In this document: positions 44,576-54,231 of the stretch, piece after piece
How positions within the stretch are numbered: position 1 is the first letter of the stretch
How the letters are laid out: every line of letters begins with the position of its first letter
Origin: Chryseobacterium sp.
GTDB lineage: Bacteria > Bacteroidota > Bacteroidia > Flavobacteriales > Weeksellaceae
Length of the DNA stretch: 64,000 nt
Direction of reading: 5' to 3'
Assembly (NCBI GenBank): GCA_018260475.1
Contig: JAGLBA010000004.1
Location: forward strand, 96,971 to 160,970
The notes under the pieces: generated by a model
Told to the model about the DNA's origin: nothing
What the model saw: only the letters and a program-made list of their open reading frames with translations
Databases searched by the model: none
Position numbers and translations under genes: made by a program

Positions 44576-45219
44576 TGAAAATTGCGAGCAAAGAAATATC
44601 CGTAGAGCAGCACCATTTTATCCTTACTAATCAGCGCGCTATGTTTTGGGAAAAGTACTCCGCGTTGGTTATCAGTGATTTACACATTGGAAAAACAGCA
44701 CATTTTCGTAAGAACGGCATTGCAATTCCGAATTATATTCTGCATAAAGATTTGCAGCGACTGTCTTTTTTAATCCAGTATTTCTCAGCAAAGCATATTT
44801 ACATCAACGGAGATTTGCTTCACGCAGGAAATAACTCCGATGTAGATATTTTTAAAACTTGGCTACAAGACTTTCCTTTAATTTCTTTTCATTTAATCGA
44901 AGGAAACCACGATAAAAACGGCAAAGATATATTTGAAAGTTTAGGCTTTAATTCTGTCCAAAAGCGTTTGGAGATAAACAATATTGTGCTCGTGCACGAG
45001 TTTGAAAAAACTTTGGATAAATTCCAAATCACAGGGCATATTCATCCTGGAATTGTTTTGGCTTCACGTATCAAAAAACTGAAATTGCCCGCTTTCGTAT
45101 TGAATGATAGACAATTATTACTCCCCGCATTCAGTGAGTTCACAGGCTTGGATTTGCGCGACGACTTTTCAGATTGCAAAAGATTTCCTTTTCACCGAGA
45201 TGCTATTTTTGAGTTTTAA
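44575..45219 (+). CDS. pdeM: DNA ligase-associated metallophosphoesterase (PdeM type)
   Basis: This 214-residue calcineurin-like phosphoesterase completes the ligase-associated cluster. The dimetal motifs appear in order: SDLHIGKTAHFRK, INGDLLHAG, EGNHDKN, VHE and TGHIHPG. The C-terminal part (LKLPAFVLNDRQLLLPAFSEFTGL) is typical of this branch. In relatives it has endonuclease activity with the cluster's ligase and helicase. The start codon overlaps the stop of the previous gene (TAATG), so it is coupled. The transcript probably ends in the AT-rich gap after 45219. Confidence 0.92.
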   Translation: MKIASKEISVEQHHFILTNQRAMFWEKYSALVISDLHIGKTAHFRKNGIAIPNYILHKDLQRLSFLIQYFSAKHIYINGDLLHAGNNSDVDIFKTWLQDFPLISFHLIEGNHDKNGKDIFESLGFNSVQKRLEINNIVLVHEFEKTLDKFQITGHIHPGIVLASRIKKLKLPAFVLNDRQLLLPAFSEFTGLDLRDDFSDCKRFPFHRDAIFEF

Positions 45220-45287
45220 CAATAAAAACATTTAGATAAATTTTTACTAAATTGCAATTCCCTTGCTAAACTTTAAAAAACAAAGAT

Positions 45288-45893
45288 ATGGTTCTTAAAA
45301 ATTTGAACTACCCGCTGGATTTCAAATTCAAAATTACTACTCTCGCGAGCGATTTTAGCATTACAGATAGCAATGGCAATTATGTTGGCTATGTGCGCCA
45401 AAAGTTGTTCAAATTCAAAGAGGATGTCGTAGTTTTCAATAATGAAAGTCGCTCCCAAGAACTTTTTAATATCAAGGCCGATAGATGGTTGGATTTCAAC
45501 GCCTCCTACCGCATCACCGATGTTGTAAACAATAAAAACTATGGCCGCCTTGCCCGCAAGGGGATGCGCTCTTTTTGGAAAGCGACTTACAATATTTTCG
45601 ATGAAAACGACCAACCAAAATTCCAAATCCGTGAGGATAATGCCTGGGTAAAGGTTTTCGATAGTTTTTTAGGTGAAATCCCTGTCATCGGGATGTTTAC
45701 GGGATATTTTATGAATCCGTCCTACACCGTAACCGACAATAACGGGAAAGCCTATTTTCAACTAAAAAAAATGCCGTCCATGATTGGCAGAAGATTCCAG
45801 TTGATACGCCTTATCGACATCAATGACGAAGATGAAAGCCTTGTGGTGCTTTCTTTCCTAATGATGGTGCTTCTGGAAAGGGCTAGAGGATAA
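45288..45893 (+). CDS. LURP-one-related / scramblase-like beta-barrel protein
   Basis: This 201-residue soluble protein shows the tubby-like LURP-one pattern: DFSITDSNGNYVGYVRQKLFKFKEDVVVF, LFNIKADRWLDFNASYRITD, then KATYNIFDENDQPKFQIRED and the hydrophobic strand after SYTVTDNNGKAYFQLKK. The C-terminal helix (SLVVLSFLMMVLLE) is hydrophobic and would thread the barrel as in the plant fold. The bacterial role is unknown. The gene stands alone between the repair cluster and pepD. Confidence 0.78.
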   Translation: MVLKNLNYPLDFKFKITTLASDFSITDSNGNYVGYVRQKLFKFKEDVVVFNNESRSQELFNIKADRWLDFNASYRITDVVNNKNYGRLARKGMRSFWKATYNIFDENDQPKFQIREDNAWVKVFDSFLGEIPVIGMFTGYFMNPSYTVTDNNGKAYFQLKKMPSMIGRRFQLIRLIDINDEDESLVVLSFLMMVLLERARG

Positions 45894-45998
45894 CTTAGTA
45901 AAATCTAAATTTGATAAAACTGATTTACCTCACAGATACTTCCCTCCTACTTAATAAAATTAAAATGCTTGAAAATGTTCGGAGCAATGTTTATTTTG

Positions 45999-46006
45999 TA
46001 TTTTTG
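45999..46006 (+). promoter_or_regulatory. -7 box (tatttttg) of pepD
   Basis: A perfect TAnnTTTG lies 16 nt before the ATG at 46023; no well-placed TTG was seen. Confidence 0.45.
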
Positions 46007-46022
46007 GTTAAAATAAAATTCT

Positions 46023-47465
46023 ATGGATATCACACATCTTGAACCTAAACAGGTTTGGAAAAATTTCTCCGCGCTGAACGCCGTTCCGCGCCCCTCGAAA
46101 AAAGAGGAAAAAGTAATCGAATTTATTAAGAATTTTGGTGAAAATCTCGGATTGGAAACTTCCGTGGACGCTACCGGAAATGTCATTATAAAAAAACCGG
46201 CCACTGCCGGGATGGAAGACTGCAAACCCGTGGTATTGCAATCGCACTTGGATATGGTTTGCCAAAAAAATTCCGACACACATTTTGATTTTGATACCCA
46301 AGGCATCGAAATGGAAATCGATGGCGATTGGGTGAAAGCGAAAGGTACAACTTTGGGTGCAGATAACGGGCTGGGTGTGGCGGCTATCATGTCAGTTTTG
46401 GAAAGTCAAGATATTCCGCATCCCGCTCTGGAAGCCTTGTTCACGATAGATGAGGAAACCGGAATGACGGGCGCATTTGGCCTTCAACCCGGACAATTGC
46501 AAGGGCAAATTCTTCTAAATCTAGACACCGAGGAAGATGACGAAATCGATATTGGGTGCGCCGGCGGAATAGATGTAACTGCGACGGCACAGTATGAACT
46601 GACCGAACCTGCCGGGCAAATCGTGAAAATCACCGTAAAAGGTCTGCAAGGCGGACATTCCGGGATGGATATTCACAAAGGTTTTGGTAATGCCAATGTT
46701 CTTTTGGGTAGATTATTATACAGCGGTGCAGGAAACCAAGATATTCAACTCATCACCATAGATAGTGGCAGTTTGCGCAATGCAATTCCGCGCGAAGGTT
46801 TTGCAGTTCTTTCTGTGAGAAATGCAGTAGAATTTATCGAGCAGGCAACTACTATGAAAAACGCTATTTTGGAGGAATTTGCAAGCGTAGAAAAGGATTT
46901 AGATATTTTACTTGAAAACTTCACTACTGCGGAAAAAGCAATTTCCAAAGAAGATTCTTTAAAATTAATCCTTGCCCTGAAAGCCGCTCACAATGGCGTT
47001 TACAGGATGTCACCAGATGTGGCGGATTTGGTAGAAGCATCCAACAATATCGCTCGTGTAGAATTGAAAAACGGTGTGCTGAAAATTATGAATCTCTCTC
47101 GTTCCTCGGTGGAATCTACTAAATTTGCCGTGGCAGAGCAACTCAAATCTGTATTTGAATTGGCGGGGATGGAAGTGGAATTTGCAGGCTCCTACCCAGG
47201 ATGGAAACCAAAACCGGGATCAGAAATAGTGAAACTAATGGAGCAGATTTATGAAAAAGATTTTGGCTCCAAACCGCATGTTGTGGCTTGCCACGCAGGA
47301 TTAGAGTGTGGTATCATTGGATCAAATTATCCGGAAATGGAGATGGTAAGTTTCGGCCCGACCATCCGTGGGGCTCACTCACCGGATGAGCGCGCCAGCA
47401 TATCTTCAACCCAAAAATTCTGGGGTTTCCTAAAAGAAATTTTGGCAGCAATTCCTAAGAAATAA
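46023..47465 (+). CDS. pepD: Aminoacyl-histidine dipeptidase (PepD, M20 family)
   Basis: This 480-residue cytosolic dizinc peptidase cleaves Xaa-His and related dipeptides. Metal and catalytic residues lie in LQSHLDMV (His, Asp), GADNGLGVAA (bridging Asp), DEETGMTGA (catalytic Glu and metal Glu), LNLDTEEDDE, and near the C-terminus CHAGLECG (His). The lid/dimerisation domain (about 205-400) contains GGHSGMDIHKG. Length matches the family. It has its own -7 box and terminator. Confidence 0.94.
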   Translation: MDITHLEPKQVWKNFSALNAVPRPSKKEEKVIEFIKNFGENLGLETSVDATGNVIIKKPATAGMEDCKPVVLQSHLDMVCQKNSDTHFDFDTQGIEMEIDGDWVKAKGTTLGADNGLGVAAIMSVLESQDIPHPALEALFTIDEETGMTGAFGLQPGQLQGQILLNLDTEEDDEIDIGCAGGIDVTATAQYELTEPAGQIVKITVKGLQGGHSGMDIHKGFGNANVLLGRLLYSGAGNQDIQLITIDSGSLRNAIPREGFAVLSVRNAVEFIEQATTMKNAILEEFASVEKDLDILLENFTTAEKAISKEDSLKLILALKAAHNGVYRMSPDVADLVEASNNIARVELKNGVLKIMNLSRSSVESTKFAVAEQLKSVFELAGMEVEFAGSYPGWKPKPGSEIVKLMEQIYEKDFGSKPHVVACHAGLECGIIGSNYPEMEMVSFGPTIRGAHSPDERASISSTQKFWGFLKEILAAIPKK

Positions 47466-47547
47466 GCAAATTAATTACGCTTGTAAATTATTTTTAATCT
47501 GCTCAATCTAAAAAATTTGCGAGAATAACTATCAAAAATTAAGCATT

Positions 47548-47588
47548 AAATCCGAAAGCCTCAGCCGCTTTCGGATTTCTTTTTTTTA
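47548..47588 (+). terminator. Intrinsic terminator after pepD
   Basis: A 12-bp perfect stem (aaatccgaaagc at 47548-47559 with gctttcggattt at 47567-47578) and a 7-nt loop are followed by a long T-run. Confidence 0.93.
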
Positions 47589-47613
47589 AATAAAAACAAA
47601 AGCCTAAAAACAC

Positions 47614-47621
47614 TAAATTTG
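47614..47621 (+). promoter_or_regulatory. -7 box (taaatttg) of the LpxL-like gene
   Basis: A perfect TAnnTTTG, 12 nt before the ATG at 47634; the -33 element is not clear. Confidence 0.45.
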
Positions 47622-47633
47622 TAGTCTCTCTTA

Positions 47634-48500
47634 ATGAAAATAATATTCCTCTTAATCCACGCGCTGTCAAGGCTCCCGCTTAGGGTGCTGTATTTTTTCG
47701 CAGACCTGATTTTCTTTGTCAATTTTTATATCATCGGTTATCGTAAAAAAGTGGTTTTCGATAATATCAAAAACTCATTTCCCGAAAAATCTTTAGAGGA
47801 AATTCAGGCGATCAGAAAAAAATTTTTTATAAATTTTTCAGACTACATCGTGGAGACTTTGAAAACATTTACCGTCTCCCAAACCGAGCTTCGAGTGAGG
47901 GTGCAGCACATCAACCAAGATGTTTTTCAGGACGCAAAAAACGAAAATAAAAATGTAATCCTCCTGGCGGGACATGTGTTCAATTGGGAATGGTACAATG
48001 CTCTGGCTGGCGGCTTGCCACAGTCTCAAACACACCCAGTGTATCGGAAAATGCAAAATGCTTTATGGGACACAGAAATCCAGAAGATTAGGAGCAAATT
48101 CGGAAACCAGCCGCTGGAGGCCAGCGATGTCATCCGCCACATCATGCGACACCCGAATGACGGCAGTAGGGTCTACCTCTTCGTGGCCGACCAATCACCG
48201 CTAATGATCAGCCATGGCATCGAGTTTTTAAACCAAAAAACACCTGTATTTATCGGGTATGACAAACTGGCTACGCGTTTGGATCTTGCCTTTATCTATT
48301 GCGATATGAAAAAAGTGAAGCGTGGTTTTTATCAGGTTAATTATTACAGAATTTTGCCAGATGGGGAAAAATTCGTAGAAATGGAAATGGTAAAAAAATT
48401 CCATAGACTTTTGGAAAACACCATCAAAAAAAGACCGGACAACTACCTGTGGTCGCACCGCAAATGGAAATACGCACAGTCCATCCAAAAACTATTTTAA
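47634..48500 (+). CDS. LpxL/HtrB-type lysophospholipid or lipid A acyltransferase
   Basis: This 288-residue membrane-bound acyltransferase adds secondary acyl chains to lipid A or a related lipid. One N-terminal hydrophobic segment (about residues 12-35) precedes the catalytic HxxxxE-type box in LLAGHVFNWEWYN. Further family segments are HPVYRKMQNALWDTEI, the FVADQSP stretch, KTPVFIGYDKLATR and the NYLWSHRKWKY end, where WxHRRWK is the HtrB hallmark. The next gene follows after 9 nt, so it is cotranscribed with the glycosyltransferase. Confidence 0.9.
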   Translation: MKIIFLLIHALSRLPLRVLYFFADLIFFVNFYIIGYRKKVVFDNIKNSFPEKSLEEIQAIRKKFFINFSDYIVETLKTFTVSQTELRVRVQHINQDVFQDAKNENKNVILLAGHVFNWEWYNALAGGLPQSQTHPVYRKMQNALWDTEIQKIRSKFGNQPLEASDVIRHIMRHPNDGSRVYLFVADQSPLMISHGIEFLNQKTPVFIGYDKLATRLDLAFIYCDMKKVKRGFYQVNYYRILPDGEKFVEMEMVKKFHRLLENTIKKRPDNYLWSHRKWKYAQSIQKLF

Positions 48501-48509
48501 ATTATAAAA

Positions 48510-49487
48510 GTGAACCGCACCGCCATCGCCATACTGAATTGGAACGGAAAATCCTGGCTCGAGAAATTCTTGCCACAGGTGATTTTGCACTCGCCACAGG
48601 CGGATGTTTTCGTGATAGATAATGCCTCTACAGACGATTCTATCGAGTTTTTAAAGTCAAACTTCCCTGCTGTAAACATCGTAATTAATGACAAAAATCA
48701 CGGGTTTGCCGGCGGTTACAACGAAGGTTTAAAAAAAATAAATGCCGAATTTTTTTGTCTTTTAAATTCCGATGTGGAAGTGTCGCCAAACTGGATTCCT
48801 CCTGTTTTAGATTTGTTTGATAAAGACCAAAACATAGCGGCTATTCAACCCAAAATTTTGGATTATAACAAAAGAGAATATTTTGAATTTGCTGGTGCAG
48901 CTGGTGGCATGATCGATAATTTAGGCTATCCTTTCTGCCGCGGAAGGCTTTTTGAAGACATCGAAAAAGACCTTGGACAGTACAACGATGAGGTAGAAAT
49001 TTTTTGGGCATCGGGTTGCGCGATGTTTATCCGTTCCAAGGATTTTTTTGAGCAAAATGGTTTTGATGATCGGTTTTTTGCACACCAAGAGGAAATTGAC
49101 CTTTGCTGGCGCCTAAAAAATGCCGGGAAGAAAATATTTTACACCGGGAAGTCCAGCGTTTACCATGTCGGCGGTGGCACTTTAAACAAACAAAGCCCGC
49201 ACAAGACCTACCTCAATTTCCGCAACAATCTTTCTATGCTGCTAAAAAATCTACCCTTTCCGAAACTAATCTGGTTGATCTTCCTACGCCTTTGTTTAGA
49301 TGGCATTGCCGGGATTGTTTTTGGATTAAAAGGGGGTTTCCCACACCTTTGGGCTGTGGTGAGGGCGCATTTCGGGTTTTATGCACTGGCTCTGGGAAGT
49401 TGGGAACGCCGACAGAAAAACCAAATCAGGCATTATTATCAAAATAAATGGCTGATTTTTAAGTATTTCCTTAAGATATTAAAATAA
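48510..49487 (+). CDS. Family 2 glycosyltransferase
   Basis: This 325-residue GT-A enzyme is of the GT2 rhamnosyltransferase-like type. It starts with a GTG at 48510 (MNRTAIAILNWNGKSWLE), 9 nt after the acyltransferase stop. IDNASTDDS and HGFAGGYNEG lie in the nucleotide-sugar pocket, LLNSDVEV is the DxD-type metal site, and the FAHQEEIDLCWRLKNAGKKIFY segment is the acceptor-side ED motif. A hydrophobic stretch near residues 245-275 (LIWLIFLRLCLDGIAGIVFG) may bind the membrane. It probably builds lipopolysaccharide or another surface glycan together with the acyltransferase. Confidence 0.9.
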   Translation: MNRTAIAILNWNGKSWLEKFLPQVILHSPQADVFVIDNASTDDSIEFLKSNFPAVNIVINDKNHGFAGGYNEGLKKINAEFFCLLNSDVEVSPNWIPPVLDLFDKDQNIAAIQPKILDYNKREYFEFAGAAGGMIDNLGYPFCRGRLFEDIEKDLGQYNDEVEIFWASGCAMFIRSKDFFEQNGFDDRFFAHQEEIDLCWRLKNAGKKIFYTGKSSVYHVGGGTLNKQSPHKTYLNFRNNLSMLLKNLPFPKLIWLIFLRLCLDGIAGIVFGLKGGFPHLWAVVRAHFGFYALALGSWERRQKNQIRHYYQNKWLIFKYFLKILK

Positions 49488-49489
49488 TA

Positions 49490-50266
49490 TTATTCTTTAT
49501 CCGCGATATATTTTTTAATATCTTCCAGCGGAAATAGGTTTAAGACATCTTCTATTTTAATGGTTTTATGTTCGTGCAAAATGCTTTCCACAGAGGCTTT
49601 TGCGGCGGAATGGTTCGTCAATCGGTCCAATAAACCGTATACATTTACCATATTTTTGTGCGTATTTTTTTCATCGCCACCAAACCACGACCCGTTGAAG
49701 TGGTGTGCCACATAATTTCGCGGCAAGTCCTGAGAAAAATAAACCGATGGATACAGCGTCACACCGTGTTTCAGATGCTGAATTTCGTCTTTCATTCGGT
49801 CAGCGCCGTACTCTTTTTCCAACATTTCAGAAAAGATATCGGTATTGATTCTTTCCACAAATTTCTCTTGCGCATCGTAATAAGCCACAAAATCCTTAGC
49901 AATTTTATGCTTCGGCTCCGCCATCCAAAATGCAGAATACGGTACGCCTTTCACCTCGAAACCACAAACAGCCCGTTCATTTAAAAATTCTGTGAGCGGG
50001 AGTTTCAGTTCCATATCGGTATCCATGTAGATTCCGCCATGCTCATACATCACTTTTGAGCGTACATAATCCGACACAAACGCCCATTTCCCCTGTAAAA
50101 AAGCATCCTTCACATAGGCATTATCCTCTAGCGGCGAATTTTCTTCATTCCATTCAATGATTTCAAAATCAGGGTGCATAGCTTTCCAAGAGGCAATGCA
50201 ATGCTCAGCAAGTTCCGATTTTGTATTCTTTCCGAACCAACAATAATGAATTTTTTTTGGTATCAT
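49490..50266 (-). CDS. GT32-type glycosyltransferase (capsular/mannosyltransferase-like)
   Basis: This 258-residue protein opens with IPKKIHYCWFG and contains the sugar-nucleotide signature AFVSDYVRSKVMYEHGGIYMDTDME, whose DTD is the DxD metal motif. These are the hallmarks of family 32 transferases that add hexose to surface glycans. The C-terminal part is less conserved. The gene is convergent with the GT2 gene, with two bases between the stop codons and no terminator seen, so the transcripts overlap at the 3' ends. Confidence 0.88.
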   Translation of the reverse strand: MIPKKIHYCWFGKNTKSELAEHCIASWKAMHPDFEIIEWNEENSPLEDNAYVKDAFLQGKWAFVSDYVRSKVMYEHGGIYMDTDMELKLPLTEFLNERAVCGFEVKGVPYSAFWMAEPKHKIAKDFVAYYDAQEKFVERINTDIFSEMLEKEYGADRMKDEIQHLKHGVTLYPSVYFSQDLPRNYVAHHFNGSWFGGDEKNTHKNMVNVYGLLDRLTNHSAAKASVESILHEHKTIKIEDVLNLFPLEDIKKYIADKE

Positions 50267-50336
50267 ATTTTTTTATTAAGGTTAAGGCAGACTTAGGCTA
50301 AGATTTAGTTTTAGATAAAAATAAAGTTTATTTTAT

Positions 50337-50344
50337 TAAATTTG
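50337..50344 (+). promoter_or_regulatory. -7 box (taaatttg) of the GH13 gene
   Basis: A perfect TAnnTTTG, 16 nt before the ATG at 50361; no TTG at the ideal distance. Confidence 0.4.
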
Positions 50345-50360
50345 AACAAAGTTACGGACA

Positions 50361-51740
50361 ATGAAATCCTCAGCAATCCTAATTCTTATGGCATTTTCAG
50401 CAATTATCAAACCATTCTCTGCGCAGGAAATTTCCCCGCGCTACACCCCAAAACCGTATGTGGAAATCCAAAGCCCGGAATGGCTGAAAAACGCCACGAT
50501 TTATGAACTGAATGTCCGACAGTTTTCCCCGGAAGGCAACTTTAAAGCCATTGAAAAACAACTATCACGCCTAAAAAAAATGGGCATTGATATCATTTGG
50601 CTCATGCCCATCAACCCAATTGGGGAAATCAACCGTAAGGGAAGTTTGGGAAGTTATTATTCGGTAAAGGATTATTTGGCAGTGAATCCTGAATTTGGAA
50701 CCAAAAATGATTTCCGGGATTTGGTAAACGCCATTCACGCGCAAGGAATGCACATCATTATCGATTGGGTGGCTAACCACAGTAGTTGGGACAATCATTT
50801 GGTAAAGGACCACCCCGATTGGTATGCGAGGACGCGCGAGGGAAAATTCCGCCCTACCCCGTGGCGCGATTATGATGACATTATTGAATTTGATTATACC
50901 AAACCCGCACTTCGAAAATACATGACCGACGCTATGAAATTTTGGGTCAAGGAATATGATATAGACGGATTCCGGTGTGATGTGGCGAGTTTTGTTCCCA
51001 TTGATTTTTGGGTAAATGCAAGACAGGAATTAGATGAAATAAAGCCCGTTTTCATGCTCGCCGAAGCCATGGATAAGGAGCTGCACCGCAAAGCATTCGA
51101 TGCGACTTATGCGTGGGAACTTTGGAGCATCACCCACCAAATAGCCACTCAAAATAAGAGTATAAAAGCACTGACAGAGGGCTACATCGCCGAGCATATA
51201 TCCATTTTTCCGAAAGAGGCCATCCGTATGAATTTCACCGATAACCACGATAAAAATTCGTGGGAAGGCACGCAATACAGTAATTTTGGAAAGTCATTAC
51301 CAGCGATGATGGTTTTGATGACGATGATGGACGGGATGCCGCTGGTGTACAACGGACAAGAAGCCGGACTGGACCTTTCGCTAAAATTCTTTGATAAAGA
51401 CCCGATTTTTTGGAAAAAACACGAAAACGAAGAAATTTACACCCAATTATTTGCTTTAAAACATAAAAACCAAGCATTATGGAACGGGAAATGGGGCGGC
51501 GAAATGGTACGAATCATGAATGACAAGATGGACGAAGTATTGTCTTTTGTACGAGAAAAGAATAGAGAAAAAGTTTTGACAGTCATCAATTTAAGCAACA
51601 AAACCGTGACTGCCACCATGGACACCCACTACGACAGCGGCACCTACACCAACCTTTTTAGCGGAAAGGAATTTACTTTACCAAAAAATTTAACCCTGAC
51701 GATGCAGCCGTGGGAATATTTGGTGCTGCATAAGGAATAA
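50361..51740 (+). CDS. Exported alpha-amylase family glycoside hydrolase (GH13)
   Basis: This 459-residue protein has a signal peptide (about residues 1-21, ending FSAQ) and a complete GH13 barrel: IIIDWVANHSS (region I), GFRCDVASF (region II, nucleophile Asp), MLAEAMD (region III, acid Glu) and FTDNHDKN (region IV, transition-state Asp). A C-terminal beta domain covers about 390-459. It probably splits alpha-1,4 glucans or oligosaccharides outside the inner membrane. No T9SS tail is present, so a periplasmic place is likely. The glycogen operon lies 8-12 kb away on the other strand and is not directly linked. Confidence 0.9.
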   Translation: MKSSAILILMAFSAIIKPFSAQEISPRYTPKPYVEIQSPEWLKNATIYELNVRQFSPEGNFKAIEKQLSRLKKMGIDIIWLMPINPIGEINRKGSLGSYYSVKDYLAVNPEFGTKNDFRDLVNAIHAQGMHIIIDWVANHSSWDNHLVKDHPDWYARTREGKFRPTPWRDYDDIIEFDYTKPALRKYMTDAMKFWVKEYDIDGFRCDVASFVPIDFWVNARQELDEIKPVFMLAEAMDKELHRKAFDATYAWELWSITHQIATQNKSIKALTEGYIAEHISIFPKEAIRMNFTDNHDKNSWEGTQYSNFGKSLPAMMVLMTMMDGMPLVYNGQEAGLDLSLKFFDKDPIFWKKHENEEIYTQLFALKHKNQALWNGKWGGEMVRIMNDKMDEVLSFVREKNREKVLTVINLSNKTVTATMDTHYDSGTYTNLFSGKEFTLPKNLTLTMQPWEYLVLHKE

Positions 51741-51880
51741 GGGAGATAAAGTAAATCATTTTTCTATGTAATTATTTTATATAAAATATGCTCCATAAAA
51801 CTTTTCAAATTTAATTTTTAAACAGGCTTTTATTCGAGAATAAACTATCTTTCGCTTTCAGTATTCACAAAACCGCTAAT

Positions 51881-52438
51881 TTGATAGACTTCATTGCCAT
51901 AGATTTTGAAACCGCCACCCACGAGAGGCATTCTGCCTGTGAGATGGGGATTTGCGTGGTGGAAAACGGCATCATTACACAAACCAAGACTTGGCTCATA
52001 AAACCGCCCTCGTTTCCGTATTTTAACAGACATAACATTGCCGTTCATGGTATTACACCCGAAGATGTGGCCGATGCGCCCACTTTTGACGACATTTGGT
52101 ACGATGCGGAAAACCTGATGTACGGGAATCTGATGATTGCGCACAATGCCGCTTTCGATGCCGGCGTACTCCGTAGTTGCATGGATTACTATGGAATTTT
52201 CAAACCGAAAATAAACTACCTATGCAGCATACAAATTGCTAAAAAATCGTGGAAAGAATTGCCCAAATATGGATTGAAATCATTGGCGGAGCACCACGAT
52301 ATACAGTTCAGGCACCACCGCGCGGGCGCCGATGCCGAAGTGTGTGCTAAAATCGCCCTTCTTGGTTTTGAAAGACTCATGATCACACGCACAGACGAAG
52401 TACGGGAAGTAATGGCGAAAAACCTTAAAGTACTGTAA
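51881..52438 (+). CDS. DEDDh 3'-5' exonuclease (DnaQ-like)
   Basis: This 185-residue exonuclease has Exo I IDFIAIDFETA (Asp, Glu), Exo II in MIAHNAAFDAGVLR (Asp), and Exo III in HHRAGADAEVCAKI (His, Asp), the complete DEDDh set. Such stand-alone epsilon-like proteins proofread or process DNA or RNA ends. The start is the TTG at 51881: the sequence after it aligns with the usual MIDF opening and no ATG precedes it in frame. It is convergent with apaG, with only one base between the stops. Confidence 0.88.
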   Translation: MIDFIAIDFETATHERHSACEMGICVVENGIITQTKTWLIKPPSFPYFNRHNIAVHGITPEDVADAPTFDDIWYDAENLMYGNLMIAHNAAFDAGVLRSCMDYYGIFKPKINYLCSIQIAKKSWKELPKYGLKSLAEHHDIQFRHHRAGADAEVCAKIALLGFERLMITRTDEVREVMAKNLKVL

Positions 52439-52439
52439 T

Positions 52440-52826
52440 TTAATTATTTAAAACTAAAGACACCAACTCAAACTTTGGAATCGGAACTTCAAAAACCTCA
52501 TCGGTCAACATATTTTTAAACAAATATATTCCAGACATATACCCCATCCCGGAGCGTAGAACCACATGTGAAAAGTACGTAAATTCGGCTTCCGGATCAA
52601 TGATAGGTAACAAACCGATCACGCCCTCGCCCGCCACCTCGGAAAAGCCAAATCCAGTATCGTGGATCCGCCACTTGCGTTTTATAAGTTGCACAGGCGC
52701 AGTCCCAAAATTCTCTATCGCTATATTGTATCGGAACACAAAACGATTCGCCGAAGGATAACTGTTCTTCGTGTCATATTCAGGCTTTACTGAAATTCTG
52801 ATATTACGGGTTGTTTTTGAGACCAT
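52440..52826 (-). CDS. apaG: ApaG domain protein
   Basis: This 128-residue fibronectin-like ApaG protein shows the family strands: RISVKPEYD, FRYNIAIENFGTAPVQLIKRKWRIHD, EVAGEGVIGLLPIIDPEAEFTYFSHVVLRSGMGYMSGIYLF. It is linked in other bacteria to metal or nucleotide (Ap4A) stress phenotypes, but the biochemical role is unsettled. It follows sucB on the same strand but is separated from it by a terminator. Confidence 0.92.
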   Translation of the reverse strand: MVSKTTRNIRISVKPEYDTKNSYPSANRFVFRYNIAIENFGTAPVQLIKRKWRIHDTGFGFSEVAGEGVIGLLPIIDPEAEFTYFSHVVLRSGMGYMSGIYLFKNMLTDEVFEVPIPKFELVSLVLNN

Positions 52827-52883
52827 GATTTCGTGTTTTAAAAAGGTACTGCAAAAAGTTAGCCTAAAAATATTTTAGCTCAA

Positions 52884-52926
52884 AAACAAAAAATCCTGTC
52901 CGCAAAAGCAAACAGGATTTTATTTT
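52884..52926 (-). terminator. Intrinsic terminator after sucB
   Basis: A 10-bp perfect stem (aaaatcctgt at 52890-52899 with acaggatttt at 52912-52921) and a 12-nt loop; T-rich tail on the minus strand. Confidence 0.88.
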
Positions 52927-52940
52927 TATTAGATTTGAAT

Positions 52941-54200
52941 TTAAAGCTCAAGTGCTTTTCTTTCGTCCCCATTCATTAGGAATTCCACAGGATTGTCGAT
53001 GGCCTCTTTCACAGCGACCAAGAACCCTACAGATTCTTTACCATCAATGATTCTGTGATCATAAGACATCGCAACATACATCATTGGGCGAATAACTACC
53101 TGACCATCAATAGCCACAGGACGCTGGATGATGTTGTGCATTCCCAGGATACCGGATTGCGGCGGGTTTATAATCGGTGTAGACAGCATAGATCCAAAGG
53201 TACCACCATTGGTAATAGTGTAAGTACCACCTGTCATTTCATCTACAGTGATTTTACCTTCGCGTGCTTTTTCTGCCAAAGATTTAATGTTCGCTTCAAT
53301 ACCGCGGAAACTCATGTTTTCAGCATTTCTCAAAACGGGGACCATAAGACCTTTCGGCCCGGAAACTGCAATTGATATATCGCAGAAGTCATAGTTAATT
53401 TTGTAATCGCCATCTATAGAAGCGTTTACATCCGGGTACATTTGCAACGCACGCACTACGGCTTTGGTAAAGAAAGACATAAAGCCTAAACCTACGCCGT
53501 GTTTAGCAGCAAATTCTTCTTTGTACTGTTTTCTGATACGGAAGATTTCGGACATATCCACCTCGTTGAAAGTGGTAAGCATCGCCGTTTCGTTTTTCAC
53601 AGAAACCAATCTTGCTGCCAGTTTTCTTCTCAATACAGAAAGTTTAGAAGTCGATTGACCTCTTGATCCGCTGGTTGAAGATACGGAGCCCATAGCAGGT
53701 ACAGAAGCCGCTTCAGCATCACTCTTCGTGATGCGCCCATCTCTACCGGAACCGGAAACATGGGAAGCATCCACACCTTTTTCGTCTAAAATCTTCTTAG
53801 CCGCTGGAGATGGCGTTCCCGATGCATAACTTGCCGCAGGTGCAGGTGCAGGTTGTGCAGGTTTAGGAGCCTCTTGTTTTGGTGCTTCAGCCGCTTTTGG
53901 TTCTTCTTTTTTCACTTCGGCAGCAGGTGCAGGTGCAGCAGCCGCGCCTTCCGGCTTCGCAGCATCTCTATCGATCAGGCAAACCACTTGGCCTACCAGT
54001 ACCACCTCGCCTTCTTCGGCTTTCAGTGTGATAATTCCGCTTTCCTCGGCAGGAAGTTCCAAGGTAGCCTTATCAGAATCTACTTCAGCGATAGGCTGGT
54101 CTTTTTCCACATAATCACCGTCTTTTACCAACCAAGTTGCGATTTCAACTTCCGTGATGGATTCGCCCGGTGAAGGGACTTTCATTTCTAAAACTGACAT
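52941..54200 (-). CDS. sucB: Dihydrolipoyl succinyltransferase (2-oxoglutarate dehydrogenase E2)
   Basis: This 419-residue E2 component transfers succinyl to CoA. The lipoyl domain covers residues 1-75, with the lipoylated Lys44 in [10 protein letters not shown]. An Ala/Pro/Lys-rich linker (about 85-125) follows, then the peripheral subunit-binding domain (about 128-165, [27 protein letters not shown], quoted in part: [11 protein letters not shown]). The catalytic core ends with [16 protein letters not shown], which holds the His and Asp of the acyltransferase site. It lies 31 nt downstream of sucA in the classical sucAB order. Confidence 0.95.
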   Translation of the reverse strand: MSVLEMKVPSPGESITEVEIATWLVKDGDYVEKDQPIAEVDSDKATLELPAEESGIITLKAEEGEVVLVGQVVCLIDRDAAKPEGAAAAPAPAAEVKKEEPKAAEAPKQEAPKPAQPAPAPAASYASGTPSPAAKKILDEKGVDASHVSGSGRDGRITKSDAEAASVPAMGSVSSTSGSRGQSTSKLSVLRRKLAARLVSVKNETAMLTTFNEVDMSEIFRIRKQYKEEFAAKHGVGLGFMSFFTKAVVRALQMYPDVNASIDGDYKINYDFCDISIAVSGPKGLMVPVLRNAENMSFRGIEANIKSLAEKAREGKITVDEMTGGTYTITNGGTFGSMLSTPIINPPQSGILGMHNIIQRPVAIDGQVVIRPMMYVAMSYDHRIIDGKESVGFLVAVKEAIDNPVEFLMNGDERKALEL

Positions 54201-54231
54201 ATTGTATTGTATTTATTTTAAAATTAAAGAA